A stretch of 64,000 nt of DNA, from the NCBI GenBank assembly GCA_964520865.1, contig CAZFOY010000003.1, positions 41,103 through 105,102 of the forward strand, in the 5' to 3' direction. How positions within the stretch are numbered: position 1 is the stretch's first letter; every line of letters starts with the position of its first letter. Both the position numbers and the translations under genes were made by a program. This DNA comes from CAVQCT01 sp964520865 (GTDB lineage: Bacteria; Zixibacteria; MSB-5A5; GN15; FEB-12). Shown in pieces: positions 8,109 through 17,945 of this stretch. The notes below the pieces were generated by a model. The model worked only from the letters and a program-made list of their open reading frames with translations. It made no database searches and was not told the DNA's origin.

Positions 8109-10525
8109 CGAGCCGACCTCCTGGACTTGACCTTGCGGATCATCTTCTTCTTGCAGTTCGCGCTGCTTTTGCTTGCGCCCGGTTTATCAAGCGCGAATTT
8201 AACGGCCGCGAGTGCATCGGAGAAGAACTTAAGCTTGACATTCTGTTTGATTTCTTTGGGAAGATCGGTGGTATCTTTGCGATTCTCTTCCGGCAGAATG
8301 ACCGTGTTAATCCCGGTGCGATAAGCCGCCAGCAGCTTTTCTTTCAATCCGCCAATCGGAAGAATCTGCCCCCGAAGTGTGATCTCTCCCGTCATCGCCA
8401 GACAGGGCTTGACCGTCCGCTGCGTGAACAGGGAGGCGAGCGCGACTACCATCGTGATGCCTGCCGACGGTCCGTCTTTCGGAGTGGCACCGGAAGGGAC
8501 GTGAATATGCAGATCCTTGTTCTCGAACGCCTCTTGAGGGATCTTAAGTTCGGATCGGTTCGAGCGGATGAACGACAGGGCCGCCTGGGCTGATTCTTTC
8601 ATGATGTCACCGAGATGGCCGGTGAGCATCAGATTATTACGTCCTTCCATCATTGTTGCCTCGATATACAGGACTTCGCCGCCGTAGGCGGTGTAGGCAA
8701 GACCCGACACAACTCCTATCTTCCCGCTGACACCGCTCAAGCCCTCTCGGATAAACCGGGTCGGTCCGAGCATTTTGGCGATATCGCTTCCACCCACCGT
8801 AATTTTCCGCTTATAGCCGGTGGCAACTCTCCTTGCCGTCTTGCGCACGACCGATGCTATCTCCCGTTCGAGATTTCTCAGTCCGGCCTCACGCGTGTAG
8901 CCATCGATTATGGTTGTGATCGCGTCATCCTTAAAGACAAGTTTATCCGCACTCAGGCCGTGATTTTCGAGCTGTTTGGGTATGAGGTGACGTTTCGCGA
9001 TGGCAAGTTTTTCGATATCGGTATATCCGGGGAGATTGATCACTTCCATGCGGTCGCGAAGGACCGCCGGAATCGGCTCCAGCCAGTTCGCCGTTGTGAT
9101 GAACATCACTTTTGACAGATCGAACGCTACTTCGAGATAATGATCGGAGAAGCTGTCGTTCTGCTCCGGATCGAGCACTTCGAGCAATGCCGATGACGGA
9201 TCGCCTCGAAAATCGGCGCCCAGCTTGTCAATTTCATCCAACATGATGATCGGATTATTCGATCCGCACCTCCGGATCGACTGAATAACCCGCCCCGGCA
9301 TGGCACCGATATAGGTGCGTCGATGTCCGCGGATCTCGGCCTCATCGCGCATCCCCCCAAGGGAAACGCGTACGAACTCCCGGCCCATCGCCCGGGCGAT
9401 CGATTTCCCGAGCGAGGTCTTCCCGACGCCGGGAGGACCTACGAAACAAAGGATCGGTCCCTTGATGTCCGATTTGAGCTTTCTGACGGCAAGATATTCC
9501 AGGATACGGTCTTTTACCTTCTCCAGATCATAGTGATCTTCATCCAGCACCTTCTTCGCCTTCTTGAGGTCGAGGCGGTCCTCAGTCGACTTCTTCCAGG
9601 GGAGGTTAACCAGCCAGTCGAGATAGGTCCGCGAGACGGTGTACTCGGCCGACGATGGCTGCATGTGGGAGATACGATCCAGCTCCTTACGGGCCGCCTG
9701 CTCCGCCTGCTCGGACATGTGAGCTTCCTCTATTTTCTTTTCAAATTCCTCAAGCTCCGAGTTGTTGTCCGCGTCGCCAAGCTCCCGCTTGATCGCTTTC
9801 ATCTGCTCTCTCAGGATATAATCACGCTGAGATTTTCCCAATTCGCTCGCCGCCTTTGCCTGAATTTGTTGTGAAACTTCGAGCACTTCGATTTCGCGAT
9901 TGAGAATGTTGTACAGCTTGTTCATCCGCTCGTACACGTGCAGTTCTTCGAGCACTTCCTGCTTTTGCTCGACTGTTATGCTCATGTTGGAGGCGATGAA
10001 GTCGGCGAGTTTCGACGGTGTTTCCTGATTGATGGCGGATATATGGAAATCCTCAGAGAGATTGGGAGAAAGCTCCACAAGTTTCTTGACCAATTGCACG
10101 AGGCTCCGCTGTAACGCCTCCACTTTGACCTGATTGCCCGAGGATTCGTGCACTTCTTCAACCTCGGCCGAAAGATACGGCGATTCGGAGATGACTTTCT
10201 TGATTCGAATTCGGGCCAATCCCTGAATCAAAAATCTGACTGAACCGTCCGGAAAGCGGAGCATTTTCAAGATCGTCCCGGAGGTCCCAATATCGTAGAG
10301 ATCGCTCGCCTGGGGCGATTCGATCTTGGCATCCTTCTGAAGAAACATACCGATCCGAGATCCGCGCATCAAGGCATCGTCAATAAGGCGCGTCTGGTCG
10401 GCGTCCTGAATCATCAACGGAACGATCAGATAAGGATAGACGATCGTCCCTTTCAAAGGAAGAATTGGCAGAATTCGGGTGTCGACCGATTCGCCCCGAG
10501 CAGCTTTCTCAGTTGCTTCCGTCAC
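8105..10525 (-). CDS. lon: ATP-dependent protease Lon
   Basis: 806 residues, close to the usual 780-820. An N-terminal LON substrate-binding domain (about 15-210) starts ILPLKGTIVYP. A coiled-coil linker follows, then an AAA+ domain with Walker A GPPGVGKT (about 367) and the typical GGMRDEAEIRGHRRTY stretch, and a Ser-Lys protease domain with the catalytic serine in PKDGPSAG and lysine in GGLKEKLLAA. The lysine-rich C-terminal tail (KKKMIRKVKSRR) is unusually basic. The start codon is GTG at 10525, preceded by a GAGGA-type ribosome-binding site about a dozen bases upstream. Confidence 0.98.
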   Translation of the reverse strand: MTEATEKAARGESVDTRILPILPLKGTIVYPYLIVPLMIQDADQTRLIDDALMRGSRIGMFLQKDAKIESPQASDLYDIGTSGTILKMLRFPDGSVRFLIQGLARIRIKKVISESPYLSAEVEEVHESSGNQVKVEALQRSLVQLVKKLVELSPNLSEDFHISAINQETPSKLADFIASNMSITVEQKQEVLEELHVYERMNKLYNILNREIEVLEVSQQIQAKAASELGKSQRDYILREQMKAIKRELGDADNNSELEEFEKKIEEAHMSEQAEQAARKELDRISHMQPSSAEYTVSRTYLDWLVNLPWKKSTEDRLDLKKAKKVLDEDHYDLEKVKDRILEYLAVRKLKSDIKGPILCFVGPPGVGKTSLGKSIARAMGREFVRVSLGGMRDEAEIRGHRRTYIGAMPGRVIQSIRRCGSNNPIIMLDEIDKLGADFRGDPSSALLEVLDPEQNDSFSDHYLEVAFDLSKVMFITTANWLEPIPAVLRDRMEVINLPGYTDIEKLAIAKRHLIPKQLENHGLSADKLVFKDDAITTIIDGYTREAGLRNLEREIASVVRKTARRVATGYKRKITVGGSDIAKMLGPTRFIREGLSGVSGKIGVVSGLAYTAYGGEVLYIEATMMEGRNNLMLTGHLGDIMKESAQAALSFIRSNRSELKIPQEAFENKDLHIHVPSGATPKDGPSAGITMVVALASLFTQRTVKPCLAMTGEITLRGQILPIGGLKEKLLAAYRTGINTVILPEENRKDTTDLPKEIKQNVKLKFFSDALAAVKFALDKPGASKSSANCKKKMIRKVKSRRSAR

Positions 10526-10613
10526 GTATGGATATCCTCTGTTTGTAGGCGTTCAGTAAATAGTATCGGCAGACCGCGCCGGTACGTAAACTCCCGTGAG
10601 ACGGCCGGAACGG

Positions 10614-11666
10614 CTATACGTTGAATCTGAACAGGACGACGTCGCCGTCCTGCATTACGTATTCCTTCCCCTCAAGCCGTGATTTTCCCGCCGCTTTGAT
10701 GGCCGCCGGCGTTTTGAGAGCGATGTAGTCCTCGTACGCCACTACCTCGGCTCGAATGAATCCACGCTCGATATCGGAATGGATCACACCGGCCGCTTTC
10801 TGTGCGTTCGTTCCTTTGCGGATCGTCCAGGCACGTACCTCCGGCTCACCCGCCGTCAGGAACGATATCATCCCGAGTAGAGCGTACGATTTCTGGATCA
10901 CCTGTTCCACCGCGGGAGTGGTGATTCCGAGTTCCTCAAGGAACGGTTTCCGCTCCTCCTCGTTCAGGGTCACCAGTTCCATTTCGATCTTTCCGCAGAC
11001 GACGGCGACGTCGCGCTTGCCGGCCGCGACGAACTTGGAAAATCGGTCCCGGATCTCGTCGGCCTTGCCAATATCGTCTTCGCTAATATTCACAACAATC
11101 AACAGCGGCTTTTGTGTCAAAAAGGTAAATCCGCGAAGCGACTTCTCTTCATCGGCCGTCAACTCGGCATCAATCAACAATGTTCCGTCCTCGAGCGTCT
11201 TCTGACACCGCTGGAGCAACTCTATTTCGTGCATTCCGGACTTGTCACCGGTCAGCTTCGCTTTGCGTCCCTTCTTTTCGATATTGCTTTCTATCGCCAA
11301 TTGATCGCCAAGTGTCATTTCATCTATCAGGTCGGTAACGTCCTTTTCCGGTGCAGCATTCGGCGCAAAAGCGCCAACGACCAGAACTAACGCGTCCATC
11401 TGATGGACTTCCTGGCTGATTTCCACCGCTCCTGATTCTTTTCCTTTGCCCGTAAATCCGGGAGCATCGAGAAATTCTATCTCGGCATAGGTCGTCTTTT
11501 TGGGGGATACAAGTTCGGCCAGGCAGTCGATTCGTTCGTCCGGAACCTTTATTACGGCCCGGTGCAGGGCCTGAGAGTAGTCCCCGACCGCTTCTTGTTG
11601 TCCGGAAGCAGCGTTGAAAACGGTGGTTTTGCCGCTCTGGGGCTTTCCGATTATACCTAACTTCAT
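10614..11666 (-). CDS. ychF: YchF/OLA1-family redox-regulated ATPase/GTPase
   Basis: 350 residues. The P-loop GKPQSGKTT (about 7-15) differs from the classical YchF GxPNVGKS. DAPGFTGK is G3, an NxSEDD-type motif stands in place of G4, and the protein ends in a TGS domain (VMQDGDVVLFRF). YchF proteins bind ribosomes, hydrolyse ATP and modulate oxidative-stress responses. The QSGKT version is a recognisable side branch of the family, so a different nucleotide preference is possible. It is divergent from the PaaK-like gene. Confidence 0.85.
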   Translation of the reverse strand: MKLGIIGKPQSGKTTVFNAASGQQEAVGDYSQALHRAVIKVPDERIDCLAELVSPKKTTYAEIEFLDAPGFTGKGKESGAVEISQEVHQMDALVLVVGAFAPNAAPEKDVTDLIDEMTLGDQLAIESNIEKKGRKAKLTGDKSGMHEIELLQRCQKTLEDGTLLIDAELTADEEKSLRGFTFLTQKPLLIVVNISEDDIGKADEIRDRFSKFVAAGKRDVAVVCGKIEMELVTLNEEERKPFLEELGITTPAVEQVIQKSYALLGMISFLTAGEPEVRAWTIRKGTNAQKAAGVIHSDIERGFIRAEVVAYEDYIALKTPAAIKAAGKSRLEGKEYVMQDGDVVLFRFNV

Positions 11667-11929
11667 AGCAGTAAATGGTAAAACAAGAAAAACTCTTTGG
11701 CAAGGAGTATGTTACGAGCCGCCGCCCGCCGATCGTGTATTAGCACATCCACGAAAGAAAGTTTCTGCTTGCATCCTCAGGCTGACGTTTCATATCATAA
11801 ATACCGCTTGTAAGTACCGCTTTTCCGGTTCACTTTCAACTCGCAAGACTATCGGATACCGAAAGTTCGAAGCTGGAGCTTTAGCGTCGAAGTTCGATAA
11901 TATTTATAGTGTTGTCTTTCGGAGGAATA

Positions 11930-13312
11930 ATGGAAATCGGCAATATATTCCCTCGCCTGTTAGGTCCGCTTTATTACAGAAGGTATGAACACGCGCCGCG
12001 CGTATTCAGGCAATTCCGCGAGTATTGCAGGCACGACTCTCTGAGCGCCGATGAGTTGCAGGCGATGCAGATTGCGAAGCTGAGGAAACTGCTCATCCAT
12101 GCGTGCCGGAATACGGAGCATTATAGGCTTCTTTTCCGCCAGGCCGCGTTCAATCCTGAGACGATAAAGTCAATCGACGATCTTAGCGTTCTGCCTCTGC
12201 TGAGCCAGGATGAGGTCCGTTCGGACAGGCTGAACTTGTACGCCGGTAACATCGGCTCGGCTGACTTTCACACTTCTACGACCGGCGGTACGCGGGGGAA
12301 GAAAATGCCGTTTCACCGCGATAACTGCTGTCGGGCTCAGCGCCTGGCCCTGCAATGGCGTTCCGACTTGTGGGCCGGGTGGCGCCCCTATGAGAAAGTT
12401 GCTTACCTCTGGCCCGCTATTCAGGATCTTGAGCCGCCCGCAGGGTGGAAACACACCATCAAGGATCACCTGATAAAACGGACTCATCTGTTCTATGGCG
12501 GGATGATTTCCGAGGAGTCGGCTCGAACTATTTACGAAGACCTTCGCGCATTTCGTCCGGCCATCATTCGCTGCTTCACCTCCCCCGCCTATCGACTCGC
12601 AGAGTTCATGTCCGATACCGGTCTGAAGCTCCCGGGGCTCAAGGCGATCGTGTGCACCGGCGAACCGCTCACCGTACACCAGCGCGAGTGCATCCAGCGC
12701 GGTATCGGTGCTCCGGTATTCGATTTGTACGCTTCCCGCGAACTTGGAACTACCGCGGCCGAATGCAAGGCTCATCGCGGAATGCATATCGCAACCGACT
12801 CGGTTGTATTGGAGGTCGTGCGCGATGGAAAGACCGTTCCGTTCGGCGAACCGGGAAGTATTGTGCTCACCGACCTGCTTAACTACGCCATGCCCCTGAT
12901 TCGATACGAGATCGGAGATGTTGGGAGGGTAAGTCGACGGTCCTGCAGCTGCGGCTTGAACTACCCTCTGCTACGAACTGTCGTCGGGAGAACGGTCGAC
13001 GGTTTTTACGATCGGGAAGGTACTTTCATATCGACGATAGCACTCGGAACGCTTATGGACGACGGTCCGCCGGTTGGTCAGCTACAGCTCGTTCAGGAAG
13101 ACCTCGGTGCGATCCTCGTGCGAATCGGCTCAACACCACACGTCGGCGAGGATCATCGGCAGTACTATACACATGCCCTGAAACAGCTGATGGCGGGATT
13201 GACCGAAGTGAGATTCGAAATAGTCGATCAAATCAAGACGGAGAAATCGGGCAAGTACCGGTTCACGATTTCCAAACTCACCCGCCCCCTGTCGAATTCA
13301 CCTGCACATTAG
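11930..13312 (+). CDS. PaaK/CapK-like adenylate-forming enzyme
   Basis: About 460 residues similar to the phenylacetate-CoA ligase/CapK branch of the ANL superfamily. The phosphate-binding loop reads TSTTGGTRGKK rather than TSGSTGxP. Other family features are the STSPAYRLAEFM helix region, DLYASRELG around the adenine site, and the hinge-like LIRYEIGDVG followed by a cysteine pair (SCSCG). Such proteins near envelope genes often activate unknown carboxylates for polysaccharide or exported-metabolite synthesis. I chose the ATG at 11930, which has GGAGG four bases upstream; the longest frame would use a GTG at 11909. Confidence 0.8.
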   Translation: MEIGNIFPRLLGPLYYRRYEHAPRVFRQFREYCRHDSLSADELQAMQIAKLRKLLIHACRNTEHYRLLFRQAAFNPETIKSIDDLSVLPLLSQDEVRSDRLNLYAGNIGSADFHTSTTGGTRGKKMPFHRDNCCRAQRLALQWRSDLWAGWRPYEKVAYLWPAIQDLEPPAGWKHTIKDHLIKRTHLFYGGMISEESARTIYEDLRAFRPAIIRCFTSPAYRLAEFMSDTGLKLPGLKAIVCTGEPLTVHQRECIQRGIGAPVFDLYASRELGTTAAECKAHRGMHIATDSVVLEVVRDGKTVPFGEPGSIVLTDLLNYAMPLIRYEIGDVGRVSRRSCSCGLNYPLLRTVVGRTVDGFYDREGTFISTIALGTLMDDGPPVGQLQLVQEDLGAILVRIGSTPHVGEDHRQYYTHALKQLMAGLTEVRFEIVDQIKTEKSGKYRFTISKLTRPLSNSPAH

Positions 13313-13318
13313 AAAAGA

Positions 13319-13348
13319 AAAAGCAGGCCGCGTAAGCAACCTGCTTTT
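13319..13348. terminator. Bidirectional intrinsic terminator
   Basis: AAAAGCAGG-(12 nt)-CCTGCTTTT sits between the convergent PaaK-like and rpsA genes. A-tract and T-tract flank the stem, as expected of a terminator that works in both directions. Confidence 0.8.
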
Positions 13349-13375
13349 GTCTAATCGCGTGACCGTGAGAGACGT

Positions 13376-15433
13376 TTACGCGTTCTCGTCCTTTTCGTCG
13401 CTCTCCGACTCGGACGGTTTCTCGGCTTCGGCCTCCGCCTCGGACTGAGCTTCCTGAGCCTCGACGGCAAGCTCGTGCGCCGCGTGCTTCAGCTCTTCCG
13501 GCATCGCTTCAGCGATCGCGCTCGGCGTCTCGGCAGTGTGCTGAGACAGGAAGCTGTCCAGTTCGTTGCGCTCCCGCTTGCGATAGTAAGCCGTGACCGA
13601 CAGCACGATCTTGTGCTGATACCGATCGAACTCTATCACCTGCAGCGGAATCTGCTCGCCCTCCTTGAACACGCCGGTCGGATCGGTGAGATCCTTGCTG
13701 CCAAGCTGGGCGCTCGGGACGAACCCTTCAACCGTATTGTCCAGATCGACGATTACGCCGCGATCCATCACCTTGGTGACCGTGCCGAGACACTCGGTGC
13801 CGACGGCATACTTCTTGGCGATCTCCGGCCAGGGATCTTCGGTGAGCTGCTTGGAGCCCAGCGAAATACGGCGATTCTCATGGTCTATCTTGATCACCTT
13901 GACATCAACCTTGTCACCCTTCTTCATGACTTCAGAAGGATGCTGAATCCGTTTGGTCCAGGACATATCGGAGATATGTACCAGTCCGTCGATGCCCTCT
14001 TCGAGCTCAACGAACGCGCCGAACGCGGTCAGATTCCGGACCTTGCCCGAAATGACCTTGCCGATCGGATACTTCTCATCGATCGTCCCCCACGGGTCCG
14101 GTTCCATCTGCTTGATGCCGAGTGATATCTTCTCGTTTTCTTTGTCCACGGAGAGCACCACCGCTTCGACCGTATCATTGACATTCATGATCTTCGAAGG
14201 GTGTTTGATGTGCTGCGTCCAGGACATTTCGGATATATGTATAAGTCCCTCGATACCCTTTTCGAGTTCCACGAACGCACCGTAGTCGGTAATCGACACG
14301 ACCCGTCCGGTAACCTTCTTGCTGACCGGGTATTTCTCTTCGATATTCTCCCACGGATACGGCGTCATCTGCTTCAATCCGAGGGAAATGCGGGACGTCT
14401 TCTCATCGATATCCAGAATCTTGACATCGATCTTGTCGCTCAACGAAACGAGTTCAGAGGGGTGACGAATCCGGCCCCAGGACATATCGGTGATATGCAG
14501 GAGACCGTCGACTCCGCCCAGATCGATAAAGACGCCGAAATCGGTAATGTTCTTGACGACTCCCTGGCGAACCTGACCGACCGCGATGTCTGTCAGGAGA
14601 TGCTCGCGCATCGTCTCGCGCTCTTCTTCGAGCACGACCCGTCGGGAGACAACGATATTCCGACGCGCCTTGTTGATTTTGATGATCTTGACGGTCATCG
14701 TCTGATTCAACAGGGCATCGAAATCGGGCACCTGGCGAAGCGCCACCTGCGAACCGGGCAGGAACGCATCCACGCCCATGATATCGACCACCAGACCGCC
14801 CTTAATGCGTCGGGCCACCCGGCCGTCGATCGTTTCGCCGCTGTCGTGCACTTCGCGGATCTTGTCCCACACCCGCATGAAGTCGGCTTTCTGCTTGGAC
14901 AGAATCAACTGGCCGTTCGAGTCCTCGATCTGCTCAAGATAGACCTCGATCGCGTCGCCAACTTTGATGTTGAGCGGAGTGGTGAATTCATTGATCGGGA
15001 TAATCCCTTCGGATTTGAACCCGACGTCGACGATTACATCGTCTCTGGTCACACCAAGAACCGTTCCACCGACAATCTCTCCTTCCTTGATATCTTTGAT
15101 CGTGGAATCGTACATCTCCACCATCTTCTGATACTCGGGATCGTCGTAGATGACACCGGAGACGTCGGTGATGCGCACCCGGTCGACTTCCGGCTCGGCG
15201 GTCGTGGCCGGCATCTCTGCACGGACCTTGGCCTTCTCGGCTACCCGCCGATGTCGTTCGGTGCGGACCTTCTCGGTTTTGACTTCCTGCTCAACGGTCT
15301 CTTCGACCTGTTTAGCCTGAGTGTCCGCCTTGGTGATTTTGGTTTTGGTTCGTTTAGTTTTCTTGGAAGACGCCGCTTTCCGTTTGGATTGCTTTGTTTC
15401 CGTGGATTTTGAAGAAGTTCTGGCCTCTGCCAT
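13376..15433 (-). CDS. rpsA: 30S ribosomal protein S1
   Basis: 685 residues with six S1 RNA-binding domains; the repeated motifs GVFIDLGG/GAFVELEEGIDGLVHISDMSW recur at roughly 85-residue intervals. S1 binds mRNA leaders at the ribosome. Two features are unusual: an N-terminal extension of about 100 residues that is very Lys/Thr/Glu-rich (repeats of KKTKRTKTK type), and an acidic Glu/Ser/Ala-rich tail of about 50 residues. The cmk-plsC-rpsA order is a conserved block in many bacteria. AAGGAGGT lies 13 bases before the ATG, a long but usable spacing. Confidence 0.97.
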   Translation of the reverse strand: MAEARTSSKSTETKQSKRKAASSKKTKRTKTKITKADTQAKQVEETVEQEVKTEKVRTERHRRVAEKAKVRAEMPATTAEPEVDRVRITDVSGVIYDDPEYQKMVEMYDSTIKDIKEGEIVGGTVLGVTRDDVIVDVGFKSEGIIPINEFTTPLNIKVGDAIEVYLEQIEDSNGQLILSKQKADFMRVWDKIREVHDSGETIDGRVARRIKGGLVVDIMGVDAFLPGSQVALRQVPDFDALLNQTMTVKIIKINKARRNIVVSRRVVLEEERETMREHLLTDIAVGQVRQGVVKNITDFGVFIDLGGVDGLLHITDMSWGRIRHPSELVSLSDKIDVKILDIDEKTSRISLGLKQMTPYPWENIEEKYPVSKKVTGRVVSITDYGAFVELEKGIEGLIHISEMSWTQHIKHPSKIMNVNDTVEAVVLSVDKENEKISLGIKQMEPDPWGTIDEKYPIGKVISGKVRNLTAFGAFVELEEGIDGLVHISDMSWTKRIQHPSEVMKKGDKVDVKVIKIDHENRRISLGSKQLTEDPWPEIAKKYAVGTECLGTVTKVMDRGVIVDLDNTVEGFVPSAQLGSKDLTDPTGVFKEGEQIPLQVIEFDRYQHKIVLSVTAYYRKRERNELDSFLSQHTAETPSAIAEAMPEELKHAAHELAVEAQEAQSEAEAEAEKPSESESDEKDENA

Positions 15434-15622
15434 TAATTTGAGAGAACCTCCTTACTGGTTTAACAGCCGACGGAGTTGGATTTTTCCCTTTAGGAAAGCC
15501 GCCGGATTCCGCCCGCAGAACACCTTTCTCTTATTCAGGGGCAGATAACAATGATATCAAAACGGCGGAAAAAGCTCAAGAGTTTTCTTCAGCCCGCCTT
15601 GAATTTCTATCGGTAAACAGGA

Positions 15623-16246
15623 TTATCTCTTGATCCCCAAAACGCTGTCGCGAAGCGCCCCAATTCGACGCATAACCTCCTGAGTGACAGCAATATACCC
15701 GTCCTTCGTGGAGGGCTGAGCAGTCACCCATTTGGCCGGGATTGCCTCTCCGTAAGTGATGCTCATTTTCTGTCGTCCCCGGAAACAGTCTTTGAGCTTG
15801 TTCGAACCGTGAATATATCCGGGCACAATCGGACAGCCTGACCGAATGGCGATCATCCCGACGCCCGGTTTCGGTTCCAGAAATTCCTCCGTCTTGGAGC
15901 GCGTTCCCTCCGGAAAAATAGTCAACCCGAAACCGTCGTTGATCACGCGAGCCGTGAGCTCGAGAGCGTGGCGGTCAATCGTTCCCCGGCGGACAGGCAG
16001 GGCGTTGGTCCGAGTAATAACCCACCCGAAAAGCTTGTTCCGAAACAGCTCCTGCTTGGCGAAGAAATAGACCTGTCGGGGAGCCCAGCTCCCGGCCAGC
16101 AACGGATCGTAATTCGAGCGATGATTGGTGGCGAGAATAAATCCGCCCGAAGTCGGAAAATGTTCGTGGCCGGTCACGCGAATGCGAAAGATAAGTTTGG
16201 AGATAACGCGCGTAAGTGTCCAGCCGGTGTAATAGAGGATCTTCAT
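15623..16246 (-). CDS. plsC: 1-acyl-glycerol-3-phosphate acyltransferase (PlsC family)
   Basis: Makes phosphatidic acid by adding the second acyl chain. 207 residues, the compact form. The catalytic NHRSNYDP (HX4D, about 42-48) and the substrate-binding FPEGTRS (about 115) are present. A hydrophobic N-terminus suits membrane association. Only 7 bases separate it from cmk, which is transcribed first. Confidence 0.93.
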   Translation of the reverse strand: MKILYYTGWTLTRVISKLIFRIRVTGHEHFPTSGGFILATNHRSNYDPLLAGSWAPRQVYFFAKQELFRNKLFGWVITRTNALPVRRGTIDRHALELTARVINDGFGLTIFPEGTRSKTEEFLEPKPGVGMIAIRSGCPIVPGYIHGSNKLKDCFRGRQKMSITYGEAIPAKWVTAQPSTKDGYIAVTQEVMRRIGALRDSVLGIKR

Positions 16247-16253
16247 GCGTGCG

Positions 16254-16955
16254 CTATTTGAGCAGGCGGCGAATCAGCGAGATGATGAAGTCGACTTGCC
16301 CTTCAATCGTCATGTCTGTGGTGTCGACCGTGTAGGCATCTTTCGCCTTGGTCAAAGGAGAATGTTCACGATTGGAATCATGATTGTCGCGCCGTTGAAT
16401 ATCAGCTTCCTGCGCTTCAAGGGTAGTGCTGACGCCCATTTTGGTAAGGTCGAGAAGACGGCGCTTGGCTCTTTCTTTCACCGATGCCTGCAGGAAGATC
16501 TTGATGTCCGCTTCGGGGAAAACCACGGTCGTCGTGTCGCGGCCCTCGGCGACAATAGAACCTTCCTTTCCCATCTTCCGCTGCTTCGCGACCATCGCCT
16601 CGCGGACCCCTTTGTGGGCCGAAACTTCAGATACATGCAGGGTGACTTCCGGTGTCCTGATCTCTTTCGTGACCTCCTCGCCATTGATGAATACCCGGTT
16701 GACGTCCTCGGAAGTTTTGAACTCGATCGGGAGTTTCGCGGCCAGCGCGGCAAGTTTCTGGCCGTCTGACGGCGCGATGTTGTTCTTAAGCGCGAAATGA
16801 GTGAGCGCCCGATACATGGCGCCGGTATCGAGATAGACATAGCCAAGGCGGGCGGCCAGGAGTTTCGAGGTCGTGGACTTGCCCGAGCCGGCCGGCCCGT
16901 CGATCGCGATTATCTTTCCCTTAAGCCGCGGGAGATTTATTCTGGTTGGAGTCAT
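16254..16955 (-). CDS. cmk: Cytidylate kinase
   Basis: Phosphorylates CMP and dCMP. 233 residues with the P-loop DGPAGSGKST (about 19-28), YLDTGAMYRALT and the AEGRDTTTVVFPEA region typical of bacterial CMP kinases. It is the first gene of the cmk-plsC-rpsA block. The ATG at 16955 places the P-loop at the normal distance from the N-terminus. Confidence 0.97.
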   Translation of the reverse strand: MTPTRINLPRLKGKIIAIDGPAGSGKSTTSKLLAARLGYVYLDTGAMYRALTHFALKNNIAPSDGQKLAALAAKLPIEFKTSEDVNRVFINGEEVTKEIRTPEVTLHVSEVSAHKGVREAMVAKQRKMGKEGSIVAEGRDTTTVVFPEADIKIFLQASVKERAKRRLLDLTKMGVSTTLEAQEADIQRRDNHDSNREHSPLTKAKDAYTVDTTDMTIEGQVDFIISLIRRLLK

Positions 16956-17007
16956 GGATCAAATGTTAGCACGCCGGCAATCAAAAGGCAACCGGTAAAT
17001 TGTCGGT

Positions 17008-17820
17008 TTAATCGCCCGTGGAATCTCCGGTCGGGTTGAGTTTGTTAAGCTCAGGCTGGTCGCCGAACCATTTCTGCTGAATGCTCTTGAAAGTTCCATC
17101 GCGCTTCAGCGAGTCGAGCGCTTCGTTGATCGAGTTGAGAAGCCCGCTGTCGTTCTTACGAACGGCAATACCGTAGAATTCGCTGGAAAGCAGTTTGCCC
17201 ACCGTTTTCGCGTCATGATGCACCTTGATATAGCGAAGCGTCGTCGGGTAATCGTTGAGCACGGCATCGAGATTGCCGTTGGCCATATCGATAAAAGCGG
17301 CGCCGATATTGTCATAGGAAAACACCTCTACCCCCTCGAGTCGTTTAGCCATCAGCTCCCCGGTCGTGCCGAGCTGCACACCGACTCGCTTCCCCCTCAG
17401 ATCCGCCGTGGATTTCGTGGTAGAGTCGGTCAACGGGACTGCGATAGTCTGGCCCGCGGCATAGTACGGGTGCGAGAAATCCACCACTACCGACCGCTGC
17501 GGAGTTATCGTCATAGCCGAGATCACGGCGTCGTATTTGTGGTTAGTCAATCCGGCGATGATTCCGTCGAATGGCGTGACGACGAATTCCGGCGTCCAGC
17601 CTTCCACCTGACAGATCGCATCCATCAAATCTATGTCGAATCCCTGAGGTTTTCCGGTTTCCGTGTTGATCATCTCGAAAGGCGGATAGGTGGCGTCGGT
17701 CCCCACTCTCAACACCGTGCGCCCCGATTCGGGAGGTTCTTTCTTATCGGCACAGCCGGTCAACAGAACCAGCAGACACGCCAGTGTGAGATATCTTCTC
17801 ATTGTGACAAATACGTTCAT
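17008..17820 (-). CDS. Amino-acid ABC transporter substrate-binding lipoprotein (SBP_bac_3)
   Basis: 270 residues. A lipoprotein signal peptide ends in LLTGC (Cys about 23). The mature part starts with the polar-amino-acid binding signature RVGTDATYPPFEMINTETG, with GFDIDLMDAI, AVISAMTITPQR and GVQLGTTGE later on. No permease or ATPase gene is adjacent, so it is an orphan component here. The ATG at 17802 (MRRYLTL) is an alternative start that still leaves a full signal peptide. It lies 52 bases downstream of cmk on the same strand but is functionally unrelated. Confidence 0.92.
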   Translation of the reverse strand: MNVFVTMRRYLTLACLLVLLTGCADKKEPPESGRTVLRVGTDATYPPFEMINTETGKPQGFDIDLMDAICQVEGWTPEFVVTPFDGIIAGLTNHKYDAVISAMTITPQRSVVVDFSHPYYAAGQTIAVPLTDSTTKSTADLRGKRVGVQLGTTGELMAKRLEGVEVFSYDNIGAAFIDMANGNLDAVLNDYPTTLRYIKVHHDAKTVGKLLSSEFYGIAVRKNDSGLLNSINEALDSLKRDGTFKSIQQKWFGDQPELNKLNPTGDSTGD

Positions 17821-17888
17821 GAATAGCGGATAGTTTGAAGCACCATTTACTTTGCTCTGATAGTAATGCTTTTGCCTGCGGCGGACAA

Positions 17889-17917
17889 CAAAAAAGGCGG
17901 TCGAATCACGACCGCCT
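17889..17917 (-). terminator. Intrinsic terminator of the pspC-liaF-like operon
   Basis: On the minus strand AGGCGGTCG-tgatt-CGACCGCCT is followed by six Ts. It is a textbook terminator 29 bases after the LiaF-like stop. Confidence 0.92.
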
Positions 17918-17945
17918 CGAAGTTTTCAAAAAGAGCAAACCGCGC

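Noticed and set aside
14201..15412. 403-codon open frame antisense to rpsA
   Set aside because: Its opposite strand encodes a clear six-domain S1 protein; the antisense frame has no recognisable domain and is a product of the codon bias of rpsA.
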